A stretch of DNA of 64,000 nucleotides from Acrocarpospora catenulata (GTDB lineage: Bacteria > Actinomycetota > Actinomycetes > Streptosporangiales > Streptosporangiaceae). The position numbers and the translations under genes were made by a program. Location: the NCBI RefSeq assembly GCF_018476525.1, contig NZ_JAHCST010000018.1:101531-165530 (forward strand), written 5' to 3'. Of the stretch, positions 61,984-64,000 are shown piece by piece; positions within the stretch are counted from its first letter, which is position 1, and the number at the start of each line of letters is the position of its first letter. The notes below the pieces were generated by a model that saw only the letters and a program-made list of their open reading frames with translations, was not told where the DNA came from and did no database searches.

Positions 61984-62435
61984 TGGACGCGATTGACCGG
62001 AAGATTCTTGCCGAGCTTCAGCAGGACGGCCGGCTGACCATCACCGAACTCGCCGCACGGGTCGGCTTGAGCGTCTCCCCGTGCCATCGGCGGCTGCGGG
62101 AACTGGAACGCCGGGGAGCGATTCGCGGGTACCGGGCGATCGTGGATCCGGCGGCACTCGGCCTGACCTTCCAGGCACTGGTCTTCGTCACCATGCGCCA
62201 GGAAGACCGCGACACCCTGCTCGGCTTCGAGGCCGCGGTGGCCAGAGTGCCGGAGGTGGTACAGGCCCAGCGCTTGTTCGGCGACCCCGACTACCTGCTG
62301 CGCATCCTCACCGCTGACCTGACCGCCTACCAGGAACTGGAGGACGATGTGCTGTCCGCGTTGCCCGGCGTACAGCGGCTGAACTCCACCCTCGTCATGA
62401 AGCACGTCGTCAGCGACCGCCCGCTACCCACCTGA
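61983..62435 (+). CDS. Lrp/AsnC family regulator
   Basis: Regulator of 150 residues. The helix-turn-helix (residues 3-55) includes DAIDRKILAELQQDGR, ITELAARVGLS and SPCHRRLRELERRG. The RAM ligand domain follows with DYLLRILTADLTAYQ and the tail LNSTLVMKHVV. GTG start, inside a palindrome. It very likely controls the divergent lysE in response to an amino acid. Confidence 0.94.
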   Translation: MDAIDRKILAELQQDGRLTITELAARVGLSVSPCHRRLRELERRGAIRGYRAIVDPAALGLTFQALVFVTMRQEDRDTLLGFEAAVARVPEVVQAQRLFGDPDYLLRILTADLTAYQELEDDVLSALPGVQRLNSTLVMKHVVSDRPLPT

Positions 62436-62511
62436 ACTGGCCCCCTGGGGCGAGCAGTGTGATGATTCTCGGCTTGGCGACGTCGCCCCCGGGGCTCACG
62501 GGGTGAGCGGT

Positions 62512-62711
62512 AGCACCGGCACCGGCTGCACGAGATCCACCACCACGGGCACGAACGGCAACGTGGACCGCCCATGTCGAGCTCCATGGCCACCGGCTTC
62601 GGTGCCCTGCGCCACGATCGCCCAGGTCTACCGCCTGCCGGGCCTCCTCCAGGTCAGTGACCTGAATGATCAGAACCGCCCCCGCCCGACGGATGGGTTC
62701 AACGAACGGGC
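62512..62711 (-). pseudogene. Decayed fragment of nitronate monooxygenase gene
   Basis: This 200-bp stretch is nearly identical to 63185-63391 inside the intact gene that begins just to the right, in the same orientation. It lacks 8 bp present there (after CACGATC at about 62619), which breaks the frame, and differs at only a few single bases. It corresponds to the middle of the protein (about residues 100-168). No start, no catalytic end. It lies 20 bp beyond the 3' end of the intact gene. Confidence 0.85.
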
Positions 62712-62730
62712 CCGGTATGGCGGGCTTCGG

Positions 62731-63690
62731 TCACCGCCTTCCGGCGTTGGCCAGGGCGTTCTCGGCCTGGGTGGCCAAGGTGGTGACCAGGTCGGCTGCG
62801 GAGGGGAGGTCGGTGATGAGGTCGACGGCCTCCCCGGCCCAGATCGGTCGCGCGGGGATGGTGCCTTGCGCCACATCGTCCTGGTAGTCCTGTTTGGCCT
62901 GGGGGTCGGCGGCGAGTTCGGCCTCGCGGCCGTGCCAGCGGTCGAGGTAGGGGTGGCCGAGGGTCCGGGCGGTGTACTTCGACGGCCAACGGGAGCCACG
63001 GGCGATGTCCAGTACGCTGCTGCGCTCGGTGTCCTGCCCCCGTCCTTCGAGGATCGCCTTGGTGGTCGCGGGGTCGACCAGAGCCTCGGTGGTGGCCTGG
63101 AAGCGGGTGCCGATCAGGGCTCCGGCAGCCCCCAAGGCCAAAACCGCGGCCACCCCGCGACCATCGGCGATCCCACCGGCCGCCAGCACCGGCACCGGCC
63201 CCACGAGATCCACCACCACGGGCACGAACGGCAACGTGGACCGCCCATGTCGAGCTCCATGGCCACCGGCTTCGGTGCCCTGCGCCACGATCACATCGGC
63301 GCCCAGGTCCACCGCCTGCCGGGCCTCCTCCAGATCAGTGACCTGAATGATCAGAACCGCCCCCGCCCGACGGATGGGTTCCACGAACGGGCTGGGATCG
63401 CCGAAAGACAACATGACCGCCTTGGGCCCGTATTCCAGCGCATACTCCACCGCACCGGCATCGGCCGCCCAGGTCAGAAACCCGACCCCCCACGGTTCGG
63501 TGCCAGAAGCAACGATCGGAAGCTCCCGATCCAGCCACTCCCGATCCCCGTTCCCAGCCCCCACCATCCCGAGCCCGCCCCCACGAGAGACAGCCGCCGC
63601 CAGCGCCCCACCAGCCGACCCACCCATCGGCGCCAGCACGATCGGCCACCGCACCCCAAACAACTTCGTAAACCCCGTCGACAACGCCAT
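62731..63690 (-). CDS. Nitronate monooxygenase (2-nitropropane dioxygenase-like)
   Basis: FMN-dependent TIM-barrel enzyme of about 319 residues. PIVLAPMGGSAGG at the N-terminus, QGTEAGGHGARHG with the conserved histidine, VLAAGGIADGRG and GALIGTRF for the phosphate are family motifs. Substrates of these enzymes are alkyl nitronates; related proteins are enoyl reductases or of unknown role. ATG at 63690; TTG two codons earlier is also possible. A remnant copy of its centre lies behind it. Confidence 0.9.
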   Translation of the reverse strand: MALSTGFTKLFGVRWPIVLAPMGGSAGGALAAAVSRGGGLGMVGAGNGDREWLDRELPIVASGTEPWGVGFLTWAADAGAVEYALEYGPKAVMLSFGDPSPFVEPIRRAGAVLIIQVTDLEEARQAVDLGADVIVAQGTEAGGHGARHGRSTLPFVPVVVDLVGPVPVLAAGGIADGRGVAAVLALGAAGALIGTRFQATTEALVDPATTKAILEGRGQDTERSSVLDIARGSRWPSKYTARTLGHPYLDRWHGREAELAADPQAKQDYQDDVAQGTIPARPIWAGEAVDLITDLPSAADLVTTLATQAENALANAGRR

Positions 63691-64000
63691 AACCAAATCA
63701 TCGCCCCTTCACCGCCAGCCGCAACTTCGACCACCCCGAACCGGCCTCCAAGACACCCCTGCACAGATAAACCATTGCAACATTCGCGATCAGAACCCCC
63801 CAACGAAAAATCCCGAAATAAAGGGGACGCAACCTCTTTGCTTTCGAGCGTGAGCAATTTATCTCGCAAGGATGAAACAGGCTGCCTTTGCGAGTGGACT
63901 TGGTAATGGAGCCTGGTTTCGCGACCGTCGGGGACTCCTCTGATGCTGGCGGTAGTAGCCCACCCGCCCAATCGCGGTGATGCCCCACCCACCCGCCCAG
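63691..64000. other. End of window: region without a supported gene
   Basis: This 310-bp stretch is less GC-rich than its surroundings. It contains CTCGCAAGG / CCTTTGCGAG (63863-63894), an inverted repeat with one bulge and a 13-nt loop, and GGATGAAAC inside that loop. A 96-codon minus-strand frame exists but has no family pattern. It probably holds the promoter of the monooxygenase gene. Confidence 0.45.

Noticed and set aside
63835..63960. GGATGAAAC and a nearby inverted repeat resemble the end of a CRISPR repeat
   Set aside because: Only one copy is present before the window ends; no second repeat at spacer distance and no cas genes. The inverted repeat explains the local structure.
63698..63988. 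96-codon minus-strand frame upstream of the monooxygenase gene
   Set aside because: No family pattern, irregular codon use, no ribosome site, and it spans the likely promoter and a hairpin.

Overview
The window is high-GC DNA from a filamentous actinobacterium. Codons end in G/C, GTG and TTG starts are common, stop and start codons often overlap by 4 bp (ATGA/GTGA), and several genes have a TANNNT box 6-8 nt before the start codon (leaderless mRNA). Two gene blocks fit this placement. The cytoskeletal coiled coil, methylmalonyl-CoA epimerase, thiolase and MeaB genes (15.8-19.9 kb) match the order of the Streptomyces filP/scy region. The stretch from nicotinate phosphoribosyltransferase to rdgB (38.9-50.1 kb) matches M. 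tuberculosis Rv1330c-Rv1341. A Streptosporangiaceae-type genome is my best guess; nothing here proves the genus. I saw no rRNA, tRNA, insertion sequence or CRISPR array.

Layout. 0-10 kb: PduO adenosyltransferase, then two ABC-exporter/two-component cassettes, each with the order ATPase, permease, kinase, regulator, facing each other around a TetR/deacetylase-like lipoprotein pair. 10-17 kb: SDR, two alpha/beta hydrolases, the mismatch endonuclease NucS, a secreted protein built of seven 37-residue repeats, an HTH regulator and a FilP/Scy-like coiled-coil protein with 13 perfect hendecads. 17-30 kb: acyl-CoA and B12 metabolism (mce, thiolase, meaB, a cobalamin-domain-less acyl-CoA mutase), sulfotransferase, MarR, subtilase, YbbN-like protein and malic enzyme. 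30-38 kb: YqgE, a TetR/MFS divergent pair, DUF3039, an M43 metalloprotease, an SF2 helicase and UDP-glucose dehydrogenase. 38-50 kb: NAD salvage (pncA, pncB), clpS, the CysO-dependent cysteine operon (mec, a Cys-containing leader peptide, cysO, cysM) ended by a strong terminator, DUF3352, PRC barrel, thioesterase, MgtC, then murI, Rv1339-like phosphodiesterase, rph and rdgB. 50-58 kb: membrane-anchored molybdopterin oxidoreductase, a papain-fold (Tox-PL) toxin-like gene coupled to a small YrhB/Imm35-like gene, and a third ABC/two-component cassette (MacB type). 58-64 kb: secreted RCC1 propeller, lipoprotein, an Lrp/LysE divergent pair and a nitronate monooxygenase beside a decayed copy of its own middle.

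The most interesting points are the orphan Tox-PL/Imm35-like pair; the leaderless cysteine leader peptide before cysO-cysM; two copies of the same BldD-like palindrome in front of a secreted propeller gene and a marR gene; the palindrome lying over the promoter of the acyl-CoA mutase gene; and the repeat architectures in the two secreted seven-repeat proteins and the FilP-like protein.
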